From the NCBI GenBank assembly GCA_000277545.1, contig AKXM01000058.1, positions 1 to 64,000 of the forward strand: a stretch of 64,000 nt of DNA. The letters are read 5' to 3'. The number at the start of each line of letters is the position of its first letter. Position 1 is the stretch's first letter. The DNA is from Enterobacter sp. Ag1 (GTDB taxonomy: Bacteria > Pseudomonadota > Gammaproteobacteria > Enterobacterales > Enterobacteriaceae). This document shows, piece after piece, positions 18,525 to 28,160 of this stretch. The position numbers were made by a program, and so were the translations under genes. The notes beneath the pieces were generated by a model. That model ran no database searches. It saw only the letters and a program-made list of their open reading frames with translations, and was not told the origin of the DNA.

Positions 18525-18577
18525 ATTGTTGCCGGTGATAGCAGGGAGCCAGGAGAAGAGAAACCTGTAGGTACAGA

Positions 18578-18609
18578 ACCAAAAAGCAAAAGGCCAGCAT
18601 AAGCTGGCC
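18578..18609 (-). terminator. metK terminator
   Basis: On the reverse strand GGCCAGC-ttat-GCTGGCC is followed by TTTTGCTTTTT, 24 bases after the metK stop. Confidence 0.9.
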
Positions 18610-18633
18610 TTTAAAGTACAAAGCGGTGGCGGG

Positions 18634-19788
18634 TTATTTCAGGCCAGCGGCTTCACGCAGCAGTGCGGCTTTGTCGGTTTTTTCCCATGGGAAATGTTCG
18701 CGACCAAAGTGACCGTATGCGGCGGTTTCTTTGTAGATCGGATGCAGCAAATCCAGCATCTGAATCAGGCCGTATGGACGCAGGTCGAAGAACTCGCGCA
18801 CCAGCAGGGTCAGCTGCTCGGTAGAGATTTTCTCGGTACCGAAGGTTTCCACCATGATGGAAGTAGGTTCTGCTACGCCGATAGCGTAAGAAACCTGAAT
18901 TTCGCAGCGGTCAGCCAGGCCAGCGGCGACGATGTTTTTCGCGACATAACGCGCAGCATAGGCAGCAGAACGGTCAACTTTAGACGGATCTTTACCTGAG
19001 AATGCGCCGCCACCGTGACGAGCCATGCCGCCGTAGGTATCAACGATGATTTTACGCCCGGTCAGACCGCAGTCACCCATTGGGCCACCGATAACAAAAC
19101 GGCCAGTTGGGTTGATGTGGTATTTGGTGGAGGCGTTCAGCCACTCGCCCGGCAGAACTGGTTTGATGATCTCTTCCATCACCGCTTCCTGCAGGTCTTT
19201 CAGCGCGATGTCTTCAGAGTGCTGAGTGGACAACACAACCGCATCAATACCGACGATTTTACCGTCGTCGTACTGGAAGGTGATCTGGCTTTTCGCGTCC
19301 GGGCGCAGCCACGGCAGGGTGCCGTTTTTGCGCACTTCAGCCTGACGTTGCACCAGACGGTGGGCGTAGGTGATTGGCGCTGGCATCAGCACGTCGGTTT
19401 CGTTGGTCGCATAGCCAAACATCAGGCCCTGATCGCCCGCACCCTGTTCCAGCGGATCGGTACGGTCAACGCCCTGATTGATGTCCGGGGATTGTTTACC
19501 AATCGCGCTCAGAACAGCGCAGGAGTTGGCGTCAAAGCCCATATCTGAATGCACATAGCCGATTTCACGCACGGTTTTGCGGGTGATTTCTTCGATATCA
19601 ACCCACGCGCTGGTGGTGATTTCGCCGCCAACCAGAACCATACCGGTTTTGACGTAGGTCTCACAGGCTACGCGTGCTTTCGGATCCTGCTCGAGGATGG
19701 CGTCAAGGACGGCGTCGGAGATTTGGTCAGCGATTTTATCAGGATGCCCTTCAGATACAGACTCGGACGTAAAGAGGTGTTTAGCCAT
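18634..19788 (-). CDS. metK: S-adenosylmethionine synthetase
   Basis: MetK makes S-adenosylmethionine from methionine and ATP. The 384-residue protein has the E. coli length. It shows the [18 protein letters not shown] start region, [12 protein letters not shown], the P-loop-like [19 protein letters not shown] and the C-terminal [16 protein letters not shown] feeds methylation enzymes in this window (trmB, rsmE) and, after decarboxylation, spermidine synthesis, which links it to the divergent speA-speB. It is convergent with nothing; galP follows in the same direction after a terminator. Confidence 0.97.
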   Translation of the reverse strand: MAKHLFTSESVSEGHPDKIADQISDAVLDAILEQDPKARVACETYVKTGMVLVGGEITTSAWVDIEEITRKTVREIGYVHSDMGFDANSCAVLSAIGKQSPDINQGVDRTDPLEQGAGDQGLMFGYATNETDVLMPAPITYAHRLVQRQAEVRKNGTLPWLRPDAKSQITFQYDDGKIVGIDAVVLSTQHSEDIALKDLQEAVMEEIIKPVLPGEWLNASTKYHINPTGRFVIGGPMGDCGLTGRKIIVDTYGGMARHGGGAFSGKDPSKVDRSAAYAARYVAKNIVAAGLADRCEIQVSYAIGVAEPTSIMVETFGTEKISTEQLTLLVREFFDLRPYGLIQMLDLLHPIYKETAAYGHFGREHFPWEKTDKAALLREAAGLK

Positions 19789-19889
19789 ATTTTCTTCACC
19801 CTAAGAGGATTTATTTAGTTCAGGCTGCTGCTCTACGCCACAGCGGTGGCGAGATAGACCAACCCGGGAACTTATTGCCACAGATTGAA

Positions 19890-19960
19890 AAACAGGCAGT
19901 CTAACAGTTAATCAGTATAGATGGATTAACATCTGGACGGCCATTTTAGATTAGACAATC
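19890..19960 (-). promoter_or_regulatory. metK promoter region with possible MetJ boxes
   Basis: The reverse strand reads AGATGTTA-ATCCATCT-ATACTGAT, three 8-bp units partly matching the met box AGACGTCT (about 5, 5 and 4 of 8). A -10-like TATACT overlaps them. MetJ repression of metK is known in E. coli; the match here is only moderate and no good -35 is seen. Confidence 0.35.
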
Positions 19961-20055
19961 GGCAGATAGCCAGAATTTTTTAGGGTAACGGCAACATGTG
20001 ATAAATCTTGAGTGGAAAGTGGAGCTGACACTGCTGGCAATTTACACATTTTGTT

Positions 20056-20084
20056 TTGCTTTTTACCCCTTATATGGGTATAAA
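20056..20084 (+). promoter_or_regulatory. Probable speA leader promoter
   Basis: TTGCTT (20056-20061) and TATAAA (20079-20084) are spaced by 17 bp. The following discriminator is GCGGCGCGCGCGGC, extremely GC-rich, a trait of promoters inhibited by ppGpp. It predicts a transcript of about 520 bases before speA that includes both small ORFs described below. No gene was seen between 19789 and this promoter. Confidence 0.55.
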
Positions 20085-20233
20085 GCGGCGCGCGCGGCTT
20101 AATCAAAAGCACACGATTCGTGTTGCCCACTTCCAGCCGGGTTGAGCAATTATTTAGAGCCTGTCAGGTACAGTGTTCGCAGCTTTGGCTTGTCGCATAC
20201 ATATTCAACGTATGCGTGGAGGTGATACAAGTA

Positions 20234-20371
20234 ATGAACCGCCGTCATTCATATAACCCAGCACGCCGTTCTGGCGCGTATATGCTCCTCGCAGCCTGCA
20301 TCTCATGTTTTCAAACTTGCCGATGTTTTACCCATCTCGGCGCTTCTCAGGATCCCCGGGCCGGTCTGTAA
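20234..20371 (+). CDS. Candidate 45-residue leader peptide upstream of speA
   Basis: ATG at 20234 is preceded by GGAGGTGAT (20218-20226), a full nine-base complement of the 16S rRNA 3' end, seven bases away. The frame begins MNRRHSYNPARRSGAYMLLA and ends ASQDPRAGL. It has six arginines (two RR pairs), four cysteines in a short span (ACISC, TCRC), and a weak hydrophobic stretch at 15-26. I do not recognise it. Such a ribosome site would be wasted on a non-translated leader, so it is probably made. The arginine pairs upstream of arginine decarboxylase suggest, but do not prove, a regulatory leader. Confidence 0.5.
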   Translation: MNRRHSYNPARRSGAYMLLAACISCFQTCRCFTHLGASQDPRAGL

Positions 20372-20397
20372 TCCGCCGTGGTAACTGAACAAGGGCG

Positions 20398-20421
20398 CTC
20401 TTGTATTACAAGAGTTTTCTC
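20398..20421 (+). promoter_or_regulatory. Hairpin with T-tract in the speA leader (possible attenuator)
   Basis: CTCTTGT-att-ACAAGAG is a perfect seven-pair stem followed by TTTTCT, 26 bases after the leader ORF stop and about 75 bases before yqgB. It resembles a weak intrinsic terminator placed where leader translation could affect it. Confidence 0.35.
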
Positions 20422-20472
20422 GTGGTTTCGCCGTCCTGTCATACAGGGTTCGGATACGTGTTTTACAATGAT

Positions 20473-20619
20473 ATGAAAATGAAACCGGTCGCACAGCCTG
20501 GCTGTCAGCGTCTTGTGCTGTCAATGCGCGCTGTTAATGGGTTGTTATTGCAGGATACCCCTGCGATAGTAGTCAACTGTTTTGCACAATCGACAAAATT
20601 TGAGGTTCGCCATGACTGA
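20473..20619 (+). CDS. yqgB: YqgB-like small protein
   Basis: The 48-residue product begins MKMKPVAQ and contains [15 protein letters not shown]. It aligns with the 43-residue E. coli YqgB (MKKKPVAQ..., AIVVNCF), which is encoded at the same place upstream of speA. The C-terminus differs ([11 protein letters not shown]) and runs eight bases into speA. The function of YqgB is not established. No strong ribosome site is seen. The overlap would allow translational coupling to speA. Confidence 0.7.
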   Translation: MKMKPVAQPGCQRLVLSMRAVNGLLLQDTPAIVVNCFAQSTKFEVRHD

Positions 20620-22588
20620 CAAAATCACTTCTGTTTCGGGTTCGTCAGTGGGCGAGCAGGATGTACATCGTTCCATTCAGGAGGTTGCCATGAGCTCCGA
20701 GGAAGCCAGCAAGATGCTGCGTACATACAATATTGCCTGGTGGGGCAATAATTATTACGACGTTAACGAACTGGGCCATATTAGCGTTTGCCCGGACCCG
20801 GACGTTCCTGAAGCTCGCGTGGATCTCGCCGAACTGGTGAAAGCGCGTGAAGCTCAGGGCCAGCGCTTGCCTGCGCTGTTCTGTTTCCCGCAGATCCTGC
20901 AGCACCGCCTGCGTTCGATTAACGCCGCCTTTAAGCGTGCGCGTGAATCCTACGGCTACAACGGCGACTATTTTCTGGTTTACCCGATCAAAGTTAACCA
21001 GCACCGCCGTGTAATTGAGTCGCTGATTCATTCCGGCGAACCGCTGGGCCTGGAAGCAGGTTCTAAAGCCGAGCTGATGGCCGTATTGGCGCACGCGGGC
21101 ATGACCCGGTCGGTTATCGTCTGTAACGGCTATAAAGACCGCGAATACATCCGCCTGGCGCTGATCGGCGAGAAGATGGGCCATAAGGTCTACCTGGTTA
21201 TCGAGAAGATGTCCGAGATCGGCATCGTGCTGGAAGAAGCCGAGCGACTGAATGTGATTCCTCGCCTGGGCGTTCGCGCCCGTCTGGCCTCTCAGGGATC
21301 CGGTAAATGGCAGTCTTCCGGCGGTGAGAAGTCCAAATTTGGCCTCGCGGCAAACCAGGTTCTGCAGCTGGTGGAAATCCTGCGTGAACGCGGCCGCCTG
21401 GACAGCATTCAGCTGCTGCACTTCCACCTGGGGTCGCAAATGGCGAACATTCGCGATATCGCCACCGGCGTTCGTGAGTCCGCGCGCTTCTACGTTGAGC
21501 TGCATAAGCTGGGCGTGAACATCCAGTGCTTCGACGTTGGCGGTGGCCTGGGCGTGGACTACGAAGGGACTCGCTCCCAGTCCGACTGCTCCGTTAACTA
21601 CGGCCTGAATGAATACGCGAACAATATTATTTGGGCGATTGGCGATGCCTGCGAAGAAAATGGCCTGCCGCACCCGACGGTGATCACCGAGTCTGGCCGC
21701 GCCGTGACCGCGCACCACACCGTGCTGGTTTCCAATATTATCGGCGTGGAGCGTAACGAATATACCGAAGCAACTCCACCTGCGGTTGACGCCCCTCGCG
21801 CACTGCAAAGCATGTGGGAAACCTGGGAGGAGATGCATCAGCCTGGGACTCGCCGCTCGCTGCGTGAATGGTTGCACGACAGCCAGATGGACCTGCACGA
21901 TATCCACGTCGGCTACTCCTCCGGGGCATATAGCCTGCAGGAGCGTGCCTGGGCAGAACAGCTTTACCTGAACATGTGCCACGACGTGCAGAAGCAGCTT
22001 GATCCAAGCAACCGCGCGCACCGTCCAATTATCGACGAACTGCAGGAGCGCATGGCGGACAAAATGTACGTCAACTTCTCGCTGTTCCAGTCGATGCCGG
22101 ACGCGTGGGGGATCGATCAGCTTTTCCCGGTACTGCCGCTGGAAGGGTTGAATCACGCGCCTGAGCGCCGTGCGGTGCTGCTGGACATTACCTGCGACTC
22201 CGATGGGGCAATTGACCACTATATTGATGGCGACGGCATAGCCACGACGATGCCGATGCCGGAATACGATCCGGAGAACCCACCGATGCTGGGCTTCTTC
22301 ATGGTGGGTGCGTACCAGGAAATCCTGGGCAACATGCACAACCTGTTCGGTGACACCGAAGCTGTGGACGTCTTCGTCTTCCCTGATGGCTCCGTGGAAG
22401 TTGAACTGTCTGACGAAGGCGATACCGTGGCGGACATGCTGCAGTACGTGCAGCTCGATCCGAACAAGCTGCTGACTCAGTTCCGCGACCAGGTCAAGAA
22501 CACCGGCCTTGACGATGCGCTGCAGCAGCAGTTCCTCGAAGAGTTCGAAGCGGGTCTGTACGGTTATACGTATCTGGAAGACGAGTAA
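20612..22588 (+). CDS. speA: Arginine decarboxylase, biosynthetic
   Basis: SpeA decarboxylates arginine to agmatine, the first step of the alternative route to putrescine completed by SpeB. The product is 658 residues, exactly the E. coli length. It has an alanine-racemase-like PLP barrel with the lysine in [14 protein letters not shown], the HFHLGSQM and [12 protein letters not shown] motifs, and a C-terminal beta domain with the active-site Cys in [13 protein letters not shown]. The start at 20612 ([10 protein letters not shown]) is chosen because it has GAGG upstream and matches the family; an in-frame ATG at 20690 (MSSEEASK) is also possible. The long leader is discussed separately. Confidence 0.97.
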   Translation: MTDKITSVSGSSVGEQDVHRSIQEVAMSSEEASKMLRTYNIAWWGNNYYDVNELGHISVCPDPDVPEARVDLAELVKAREAQGQRLPALFCFPQILQHRLRSINAAFKRARESYGYNGDYFLVYPIKVNQHRRVIESLIHSGEPLGLEAGSKAELMAVLAHAGMTRSVIVCNGYKDREYIRLALIGEKMGHKVYLVIEKMSEIGIVLEEAERLNVIPRLGVRARLASQGSGKWQSSGGEKSKFGLAANQVLQLVEILRERGRLDSIQLLHFHLGSQMANIRDIATGVRESARFYVELHKLGVNIQCFDVGGGLGVDYEGTRSQSDCSVNYGLNEYANNIIWAIGDACEENGLPHPTVITESGRAVTAHHTVLVSNIIGVERNEYTEATPPAVDAPRALQSMWETWEEMHQPGTRRSLREWLHDSQMDLHDIHVGYSSGAYSLQERAWAEQLYLNMCHDVQKQLDPSNRAHRPIIDELQERMADKMYVNFSLFQSMPDAWGIDQLFPVLPLEGLNHAPERRAVLLDITCDSDGAIDHYIDGDGIATTMPMPEYDPENPPMLGFFMVGAYQEILGNMHNLFGDTEAVDVFVFPDGSVEVELSDEGDTVADMLQYVQLDPNKLLTQFRDQVKNTGLDDALQQQFLEEFEAGLYGYTYLEDE

Positions 22589-22599
22589 GCTATCGCTTT

Positions 22600-22623
22600 C
22601 CCTCTCCTCTTCAGGGAGAGGGG
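22600..22623. repeat. CT-rich dispersed palindrome, copy 5
   Basis: CCCTCTCCTCTTCAGGGAGAGGGG stands 12 bases after the speA stop. It belongs to the same family as the copies near speC and yggN and probably marks the 3' end of speA mRNA. Confidence 0.55.
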
Positions 22624-22651
22624 CAAAGAGCGTGCAATAGCCTATACTCTC

Positions 22652-22680
22652 TTGAACCTGTATGAATTAGCGGCGATAAT
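22652..22680 (+). promoter_or_regulatory. Promoter upstream of speB
   Basis: TTGAAC (22652-22657) and GATAAT (22675-22680) are spaced by 17 bp, predicting a start near 22687. The transcript immediately meets the strong terminator at 22710-22754. Confidence 0.65.
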
Positions 22681-22709
22681 CCGCGCAATAAATAGTAGTC
22701 ACCCAATCC

Positions 22710-22754
22710 AATCCCTTCCTCGTCGGGTTTAACGACGCGGAGGGGATTTTTTTT
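22710..22754 (+). terminator. Strong intrinsic terminator in the speB leader
   Basis: AATCCCTTCCTCGTCG-ggtttaa-CGACGCGGAGGGGATT forms a long stem followed by TTTTTT. It lies downstream of the speB promoter and upstream of the speB start, so it acts either as an attenuator of speB, as the end of speA mRNA, or as the end of a short RNA of about 65-70 nt. Confidence 0.85.
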
Positions 22755-22789
22755 AGGCGTTTTTTAACCCCCAACCGAGAGGTCAGACA

Positions 22790-23710
22790 ATGAGCACCTT
22801 AGGCCACAAATACGATAACTCCCTGGTATCTAATGCCTTTGGTTTTTTACGTTTCCCGCTGAATTTCCAGCCGTACGATAGCGATGCAGACTGGGTGATC
22901 ACCGGCGTTCCGTTTGATGCGGCAACTTCCGGTCGCGCAGGCGGCCGCCACGGCCCGGCAGCGATTCGTCAGGTATCCACCAACCTGGCATGGGAAGGAA
23001 ACCGCTTCCCGTGGAACTTCGACATGCGCGAGCGTCTGAACGTTGTGGACTGCGGCGATCTGGTTTACGCCTTCGGCGATGCCCGTGAGATGAGCGAAAA
23101 TCTCCAGGCGCACGCTGAGCGTCTGCTGGCTTCCGGCAAGCGTATGCTTTCCTTCGGCGGTGACCACTTCGTGACTCTGCCGCTGCTGCGTGCTCACGCG
23201 AAGCACTTTGGTAAAATGGCGTTGGTGCATTTTGATGCGCACACCGACACCTACGCGAATGGCTGCGAGTTCGACCACGGCACGATGTTCTACACCGCGC
23301 CAAACGAAGGCCTGATCGATCCGAACCACTCCGTGCAGATCGGTATTCGTACCGAGTTCGACAAAGATAACGGCTTCACCGTGCTGGATGCCTGCCAGGT
23401 TAACGATCGCGGCGTAGACGACATTATTGCCCAGGTTAAGCAGATCGTCGGCGACATGCCGGTTTACCTGACTTTTGACATCGACTGCCTGGATCCCGCG
23501 TTTGCGCCGGGAACCGGTACGCCGGTGATTGGTGGCCTGACGTCCGATCGTGCTATCAAGCTGGTTCGGGGCCTGAAAGATCTGAATATCGTGGGGATGG
23601 ACGTGGTGGAAGTGGCTCCAGCCTACGACCAGTCTGAAATCACCGCGCTGGCTGCGGCAACGTTGGCGCTGGAAATGCTGTATATCCAGGCGGCCAAGAA
23701 AGGCGAATAA
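22790..23710 (+). CDS. speB: Agmatinase
   Basis: SpeB hydrolyses agmatine to putrescine and urea. The 306-residue product has the E. coli length and belongs to the ureohydrolase family. The manganese ligands are visible in [22 protein letters not shown] and [14 protein letters not shown]. The start [18 protein letters not shown] has GAGAGG at a good distance. It follows speA in the same direction but behind its own promoter and terminator. It is convergent with loiP. Confidence 0.97.
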   Translation: MSTLGHKYDNSLVSNAFGFLRFPLNFQPYDSDADWVITGVPFDAATSGRAGGRHGPAAIRQVSTNLAWEGNRFPWNFDMRERLNVVDCGDLVYAFGDAREMSENLQAHAERLLASGKRMLSFGGDHFVTLPLLRAHAKHFGKMALVHFDAHTDTYANGCEFDHGTMFYTAPNEGLIDPNHSVQIGIRTEFDKDNGFTVLDACQVNDRGVDDIIAQVKQIVGDMPVYLTFDIDCLDPAFAPGTGTPVIGGLTSDRAIKLVRGLKDLNIVGMDVVEVAPAYDQSEITALAAATLALEMLYIQAAKKGE

Positions 23711-23720
23711 GCCTTTAAAT

Positions 23721-23740
23721 ACCGCCCCATTGGGGGCGGT
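23721..23740. terminator. Bidirectional terminator between speB and loiP
   Basis: ACCGCCCC-at-tGGGGGCGGT forms a strong stem between two convergent genes. TTTCGCTTTATT follows on the speB side. Confidence 0.8.
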
Positions 23741-23746
23741 TTCGCT

Positions 23747-24505
23747 TTATTTAATCCCATCCGCTGCCATGCGGTCGCGGATATGCTGGGCACGAGCGGC
23801 AGACGCCGGGTGGTCGTCCAGCATGGAGCTTTGACGGCCCTCGTCGAGCTTAGCCAGTTTCTCGAAGCTGGTGGCAAGACCGGTCGGGTTGATGCCGCGT
23901 TTGCGCAACAGATCGTAAGAGTAGTCGTCCGCTTCAGATTCCTGACGCTGAGAGAACTGAGCGTTCACCAGTTTTTCGCCTAAATCCCCAAGCTGAGACT
24001 GCGACAGGTTGCCAATCACGCCGCCTGCGGATGCGGCAGCAACGCGGGCTGCGTTAGCCCCGAGCGCGACCTGCATCCCTTTTTTCACGTGGCCCAGCGC
24101 GACGTGCCCCATTTCGTGGCCAATCACCGCTTCAACTTCGTTGTCGTCCATCATGTCCATCAGGCCGCTGTAGACGCGGATGCAGCCGTTCGCCATGGCG
24201 AAGGCGTTGACGTCTTTGGTCACATAAACTTTATAGTTAACCGGCAGACCGTTGATGTTATCCCCCAGCGCGGAGGCAATTTTGTTCAGCCGCTGGGTGT
24301 ATGGACTGTCTGCCGGGGCTATCGTAGCTTTGCTGTCCTGCTGCTTACAGGCATCATCGCTCAGGGTTTTCACCTGCGCATCGCTTAAAGTGTAGGCCTG
24401 GAAAGCTTCGGCTCCAGAGGTCAATAGCCCGTTGGAATCCATTCCCTGGCAGCCGCTCAGCAGGGCTGCGACGCTCAGGCTCAACAATATTGGGCGCATC
24501 TTCAT
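23747..24505 (-). CDS. loiP: Metalloprotease LoiP (YggG), lipoprotein
   Basis: LoiP is an outer-membrane-associated M48 zinc metalloprotease induced by low osmolarity in E. coli. The 252-residue product matches in length. It has a lipobox (LLSGC, lipidated C19) and the zinc site HEMGH in AVIGHEMGHVALGHV, with the third ligand Glu in QRQESEADDYSYDL. The start at 24505 (MKMRPILL) is preferred over an ATG two codons upstream because the AGGA ribosome site is eight bases away and the family begins there. Confidence 0.95.
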   Translation of the reverse strand: MKMRPILLSLSVAALLSGCQGMDSNGLLTSGAEAFQAYTLSDAQVKTLSDDACKQQDSKATIAPADSPYTQRLNKIASALGDNINGLPVNYKVYVTKDVNAFAMANGCIRVYSGLMDMMDDNEVEAVIGHEMGHVALGHVKKGMQVALGANAARVAAASAGGVIGNLSQSQLGDLGEKLVNAQFSQRQESEADDYSYDLLRKRGINPTGLATSFEKLAKLDEGRQSSMLDDHPASAARAQHIRDRMAADGIK

Positions 24506-24773
24506 GGCCATTTTCCTTTCTTTATAATAGGTAAAAACAGAATCGGATTTACCGCAGGCGAGGCGGCTCCAGAACCAGTATAAAGAAGAATAAATGGCCT
24601 GCGCATCAGGTTGCGCAACTTGCGAGCGTTATCCAGAGATTTCTTACCCTGTCAACGGCACGCCGCATGTACATGACCATTCCCCTGGTGTACATTGTTG
24701 TCACATTTTCGGGCGTAGCCCATAACGCATCGTAGTCAAGGCGCGACCTTCAACCATCCGATCTGGAGTCAAA

Positions 24774-26765
24774 ATGTCCTCTCGTAAAGAGCTTGCCAAT
24801 GCTATTCGTGCGCTCAGCATGGACGCAGTACAAAAAGCCAAATCCGGTCACCCGGGTGCCCCTATGGGCATGGCCGACATTGCCGAAGTCCTGTGGCGTG
24901 ATTTCCTGAACCATAACCCACAGAACCCTTCCTGGGCAGACCGCGACCGCTTCGTGCTGTCCAACGGCCACGGTTCTATGCTGATTTACAGCCTGCTGCA
25001 TCTCAGCGGTTATGATCTGCCGATTGAACAGCTGAAAAACTTCCGTCAGCTGCACTCCCAGACTCCGGGCCACCCGGAAGTGGGCTACACCGCCGGTGTT
25101 GAAACCACGACTGGCCCACTGGGTCAGGGTATTGCGAACGCGGTCGGTATGGCTATCGCAGAGAAAACGCTGGCGGCACAGTTCAACCGTCCTGGCCACG
25201 ACATCGTGGACCACTTCACCTATGCATTTATGGGTGACGGCTGCATGATGGAAGGCATCTCTCACGAGGTTTGCTCCCTGGCTGGTACCCTGAAGCTGGG
25301 TAAACTGGTTGCGTTCTATGACGACAACGGCATCTCCATCGACGGTCACGTTGAAGGCTGGTTCACCGACGATACCGCAAAACGCTTCGAAGCCTACGGC
25401 TGGCATGTCGTGCGCGGTGTAGACGGCCACGATGCCGCGGCTATCAAACGTGCAGTAGAAGAAGCGCGTGCGGTGACCGACAAACCATCCCTGCTGATGT
25501 GCAAAACCATCATCGGTTTCGGTTCCCCGAACAAAGCCGGTACCCATGACTCTCATGGCGCCCCGCTGGGTGATGCAGAAATCGCACTGACCCGTGAAGC
25601 GCTTGGCTGGAACCACGCACCGTTCGAAATCCCTTCTGACATCTACGCGCAGTGGGATGCGAAAGAAGCGGGTCAGGCTAAAGAAGCCGCATGGAACGAG
25701 AAGTTCGCTGCCTACGCGAAAGCCTTCCCGCAGGAAGCCGCAGAGTTCACTCGCCGCGTGAAAGGCGAAATGCCTTCTGACTTCGACGCAAAAGCGAACG
25801 AGTTCATCGCTAAGCTGCAGGCTAACCCATCCAAGATCGCCAGCCGTAAAGCGTCCCAGAATGCTATCGAAGCGTTCGGCCCGCTGCTGCCGGAATTCCT
25901 GGGTGGCTCCGCTGACCTGGCGCCTTCTAACCTGACTATCTGGTCTGGTTCTAAAGCAATTAACGAAGATACTGCCGGGAACTACATCCACTACGGCGTG
26001 CGCGAATTCGGTATGACCGCTATCGCCAACGGTATCTCCCTGCACGGCGGTTTCCTGCCGTACACCTCTACCTTCCTGATGTTCGTAGAATACGCCCGTA
26101 ACGCGGTGCGTATGGCTGCGCTGATGAAACAGCGTCAGGTGATGGTGTATACCCACGACTCCATCGGCCTGGGCGAAGATGGCCCGACTCACCAGCCGGT
26201 TGAGCAGGTTGCTTCCCTGCGTGTGACCCCGAACATGAGCACCTGGCGCCCATGTGACCAGGTTGAGTCCGCAGTCGCGTGGAAGTACGGCGTTGAGCGT
26301 CACGACGGCCCGACCGCGCTGATCCTTTCCCGCCAGAACCTGGCTCAGCAGGATCGTACCGAGCAGCAGCTGAAAGACATCGCTCGCGGCGGCTACGTGC
26401 TGAAAGATTGCGCAGGTCAGCCAGAGCTTATCTTCATCGCTACCGGCTCTGAAGTTGAGCTGGCGGTGGCCGCATGGGACAAGCTGACTGCCGAAGGCGT
26501 GAAAGCGCGCGTGGTGTCCATGCCGTCTACCGACGCGTTCGACAAGCAGGATGCGGCTTACCGTGAATCCGTGCTGCCGAAAGCCGTTTCTGCTCGTGTG
26601 GCTATCGAAGCCGGCATCGCTGACTACTGGTACAAATACGTTGGCCTGAATGGCGCTATCGTGGGCATGACCACCTTCGGTGAGTCTGCTCCAGCGGAAC
26701 TGCTGTTCGAAGAGTTTGGCTTCACCGTGGAAAACGTGGTGAAACAGGCTAAAGCGATTCTGTAA
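24774..26765 (+). CDS. tktA: Transketolase 1
   Basis: Transketolase moves two-carbon ketol units between sugar phosphates in the pentose phosphate pathway, using thiamine diphosphate. The 663-residue product equals E. coli TktA. It has the signature [19 protein letters not shown], the ThDP motif [14 protein letters not shown] to [12 protein letters not shown], and the second-domain motif [14 protein letters not shown]. It pairs functionally with rpiA in this window. The 268-base gap upstream holds its promoter. The E. coli cmt/ygg genes that separate tktA from epd are absent. Confidence 0.97.
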   Translation: MSSRKELANAIRALSMDAVQKAKSGHPGAPMGMADIAEVLWRDFLNHNPQNPSWADRDRFVLSNGHGSMLIYSLLHLSGYDLPIEQLKNFRQLHSQTPGHPEVGYTAGVETTTGPLGQGIANAVGMAIAEKTLAAQFNRPGHDIVDHFTYAFMGDGCMMEGISHEVCSLAGTLKLGKLVAFYDDNGISIDGHVEGWFTDDTAKRFEAYGWHVVRGVDGHDAAAIKRAVEEARAVTDKPSLLMCKTIIGFGSPNKAGTHDSHGAPLGDAEIALTREALGWNHAPFEIPSDIYAQWDAKEAGQAKEAAWNEKFAAYAKAFPQEAAEFTRRVKGEMPSDFDAKANEFIAKLQANPSKIASRKASQNAIEAFGPLLPEFLGGSADLAPSNLTIWSGSKAINEDTAGNYIHYGVREFGMTAIANGISLHGGFLPYTSTFLMFVEYARNAVRMAALMKQRQVMVYTHDSIGLGEDGPTHQPVEQVASLRVTPNMSTWRPCDQVESAVAWKYGVERHDGPTALILSRQNLAQQDRTEQQLKDIARGGYVLKDCAGQPELIFIATGSEVELAVAAWDKLTAEGVKARVVSMPSTDAFDKQDAAYRESVLPKAVSARVAIEAGIADYWYKYVGLNGAIVGMTTFGESAPAELLFEEFGFTVENVVKQAKAIL

Positions 26766-26784
26766 TCCGTCTCGCTAACTATCA

Positions 26785-26808
26785 GGGTCGCTTCGGCGGC
26801 CCTTTTTT
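26785..26808 (+). terminator. tktA terminator
   Basis: GGGTCG-cttcg-GCGGCCC followed by TTTTTT, 20 bases after the tktA stop. Confidence 0.9.
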
Positions 26809-26883
26809 ATGCCGATTATTCCACTTATAGCCTGTTCTTTATTCCACCATCGGGGCGCTCAGTTGCAGTTATTCCACCAAAAC

Positions 26884-26899
26884 TGTGATGTACGTCAGA
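26884..26899. promoter_or_regulatory. CRP site upstream of epd
   Basis: TGTGA-TGTACG-TCAGA matches nine of ten positions of the CRP core. It is centred about 70 bp upstream of the start predicted from TAACAT (26950-26955). The remainder of the 26809-27092 gap holds only this promoter region. Confidence 0.65.
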
Positions 26900-26956
26900 A
26901 GTTGAGCGGAGCATGTTGGGGTATCGTTCCTTTTATTCCCGCTTTCGCTTAACATA

Positions 26957-26971
26957 GCTGAAGCGTTTCAG
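26957..26971. promoter_or_regulatory. Cra (FruR) operator at epd
   Basis: GCTGAAGCGTTTCAG is a close match to the Cra consensus (GCTGAAACGTTTCAG type), just downstream of a candidate -10 element, so binding would repress. Cra control of epd-pgk-fbaA is known in E. coli. Confidence 0.75.
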
Positions 26972-27092
26972 TCGAATAAATGTTCGACAATTAAGCAAAC
27001 AAGTGCAGTTTCATGAGTGCGAGGATTCCCCTCAGGCGGTTGCTGGATTACTCTGTCAGCCACTAAATCCCAGGGATTCTGGCAGGAGAGAT

Positions 27093-28139
27093 ATGACCGT
27101 ACGCATCGCTATTAATGGCTTCGGTCGCATTGGGCGCAACGTGGTACGTGCTTTGTACGAATCTGGTCGCCGTGCGGAAATTACCGTGGTAGCAATCAAC
27201 GAACTGGCAGACGCTGCGGGTATCGCGCATCTGTTGAAGTACGATACCAGCCACGGTCGCTTTGCCTGGGATGTTCGCCAGGAGCGTGAAGTCCTGTTTG
27301 TGGGCGATGACAGCATTCGCCTGCTGCATGAACCGACCATTGAAGCGCTCCCGTGGCGTGAGCTGGGCGTTGATATCGTGCTGGACTGCACCGGCGTGTT
27401 CGGCTCCCGCGCTGACGGTGAAGCCCACCTTGCGGCAGGGGCGAAGAAAGTCCTGTTCTCACACCCTGGCGGTAACGACCTCGATACAACCGTCGTCTAC
27501 GGCGTGAACCATGAGCAGGTCGAAGACAGCCACCGTATCGTCTCCAATGCCTCCTGCACCACAAACTGTATTATTCCAATCATTAAACTGCTGGATGAAG
27601 CGTTTGGCATTGAGTCCGGGACGGTCACTACCATCCACTCGGCCATGCACGATCAGCAGGTGATTGACGCTTACCACCCTGATTTGCGACGCACTCGTGC
27701 GGCGAGTCAGTCGATCATTCCGGTGGATACGCGTCTTGCGGCCGGTATCACGCGTATTTTCCCACAATTTAATGACCGTTTTGAGGCGATCGCGGTACGC
27801 GTTCCCACGATAAACGTGACGGCCATTGATTTGAGCGTGACGGTCAGAAATTCAGTAAATGCATGTGAAGTCAACCACTTGCTGCAAAAAGCGGCACAGG
27901 AAGCATTTCATGGTATAGTTGACTATACGGAATTACCGTTGGTCTCTACTGATTTTAACCACGATCCGCACAGTGCAATCGTCGACGGCACGCAAACGCG
28001 GGTCAGTGGGCAACATCTGATTAAAACTCTAGTCTGGTGTGATAACGAATGGGGCTTTGCCAACAGGATGCTCGACACCACGTTGGTTATGGCTCAATGG
28101 ATTTCAGGTAAGGCGCACGTTGCGTCTGCAAAACTTTAA
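27093..28139 (+). CDS. epd: Erythrose-4-phosphate dehydrogenase
   Basis: Epd oxidises erythrose 4-phosphate to 4-phosphoerythronate with NAD+, the first step of the DXP-independent pyridoxal phosphate pathway. The 348-residue product is a GapA-family enzyme with NAD motif [15 protein letters not shown] and the catalytic Cys in [12 protein letters not shown]. The C-terminal [12 protein letters not shown] is also present. It is about nine residues longer than E. coli Epd at the C-terminus ([12 protein letters not shown]). GGAGAG precedes the ATG at 27093. pgk follows after 21 bases, so epd-pgk-fbaA form one operon. Confidence 0.96.
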   Translation: MTVRIAINGFGRIGRNVVRALYESGRRAEITVVAINELADAAGIAHLLKYDTSHGRFAWDVRQEREVLFVGDDSIRLLHEPTIEALPWRELGVDIVLDCTGVFGSRADGEAHLAAGAKKVLFSHPGGNDLDTTVVYGVNHEQVEDSHRIVSNASCTTNCIIPIIKLLDEAFGIESGTVTTIHSAMHDQQVIDAYHPDLRRTRAASQSIIPVDTRLAAGITRIFPQFNDRFEAIAVRVPTINVTAIDLSVTVRNSVNACEVNHLLQKAAQEAFHGIVDYTELPLVSTDFNHDPHSAIVDGTQTRVSGQHLIKTLVWCDNEWGFANRMLDTTLVMAQWISGKAHVASAKL

Positions 28140-28160
28140 GAATCAACGAGAGGATTCACC

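Noticed and set aside
20645..22339. 564-codon open frame antisense to speA
   Set aside because: Exact shadow of speA, no ribosome site and a composition typical of antisense frames.
24750..26303. 517-codon open frame antisense to tktA
   Set aside because: It mirrors a highly biased, conserved gene; the protein is His/Val/Arg-rich with no recognisable family, and long antisense frames are common opposite strongly expressed genes.
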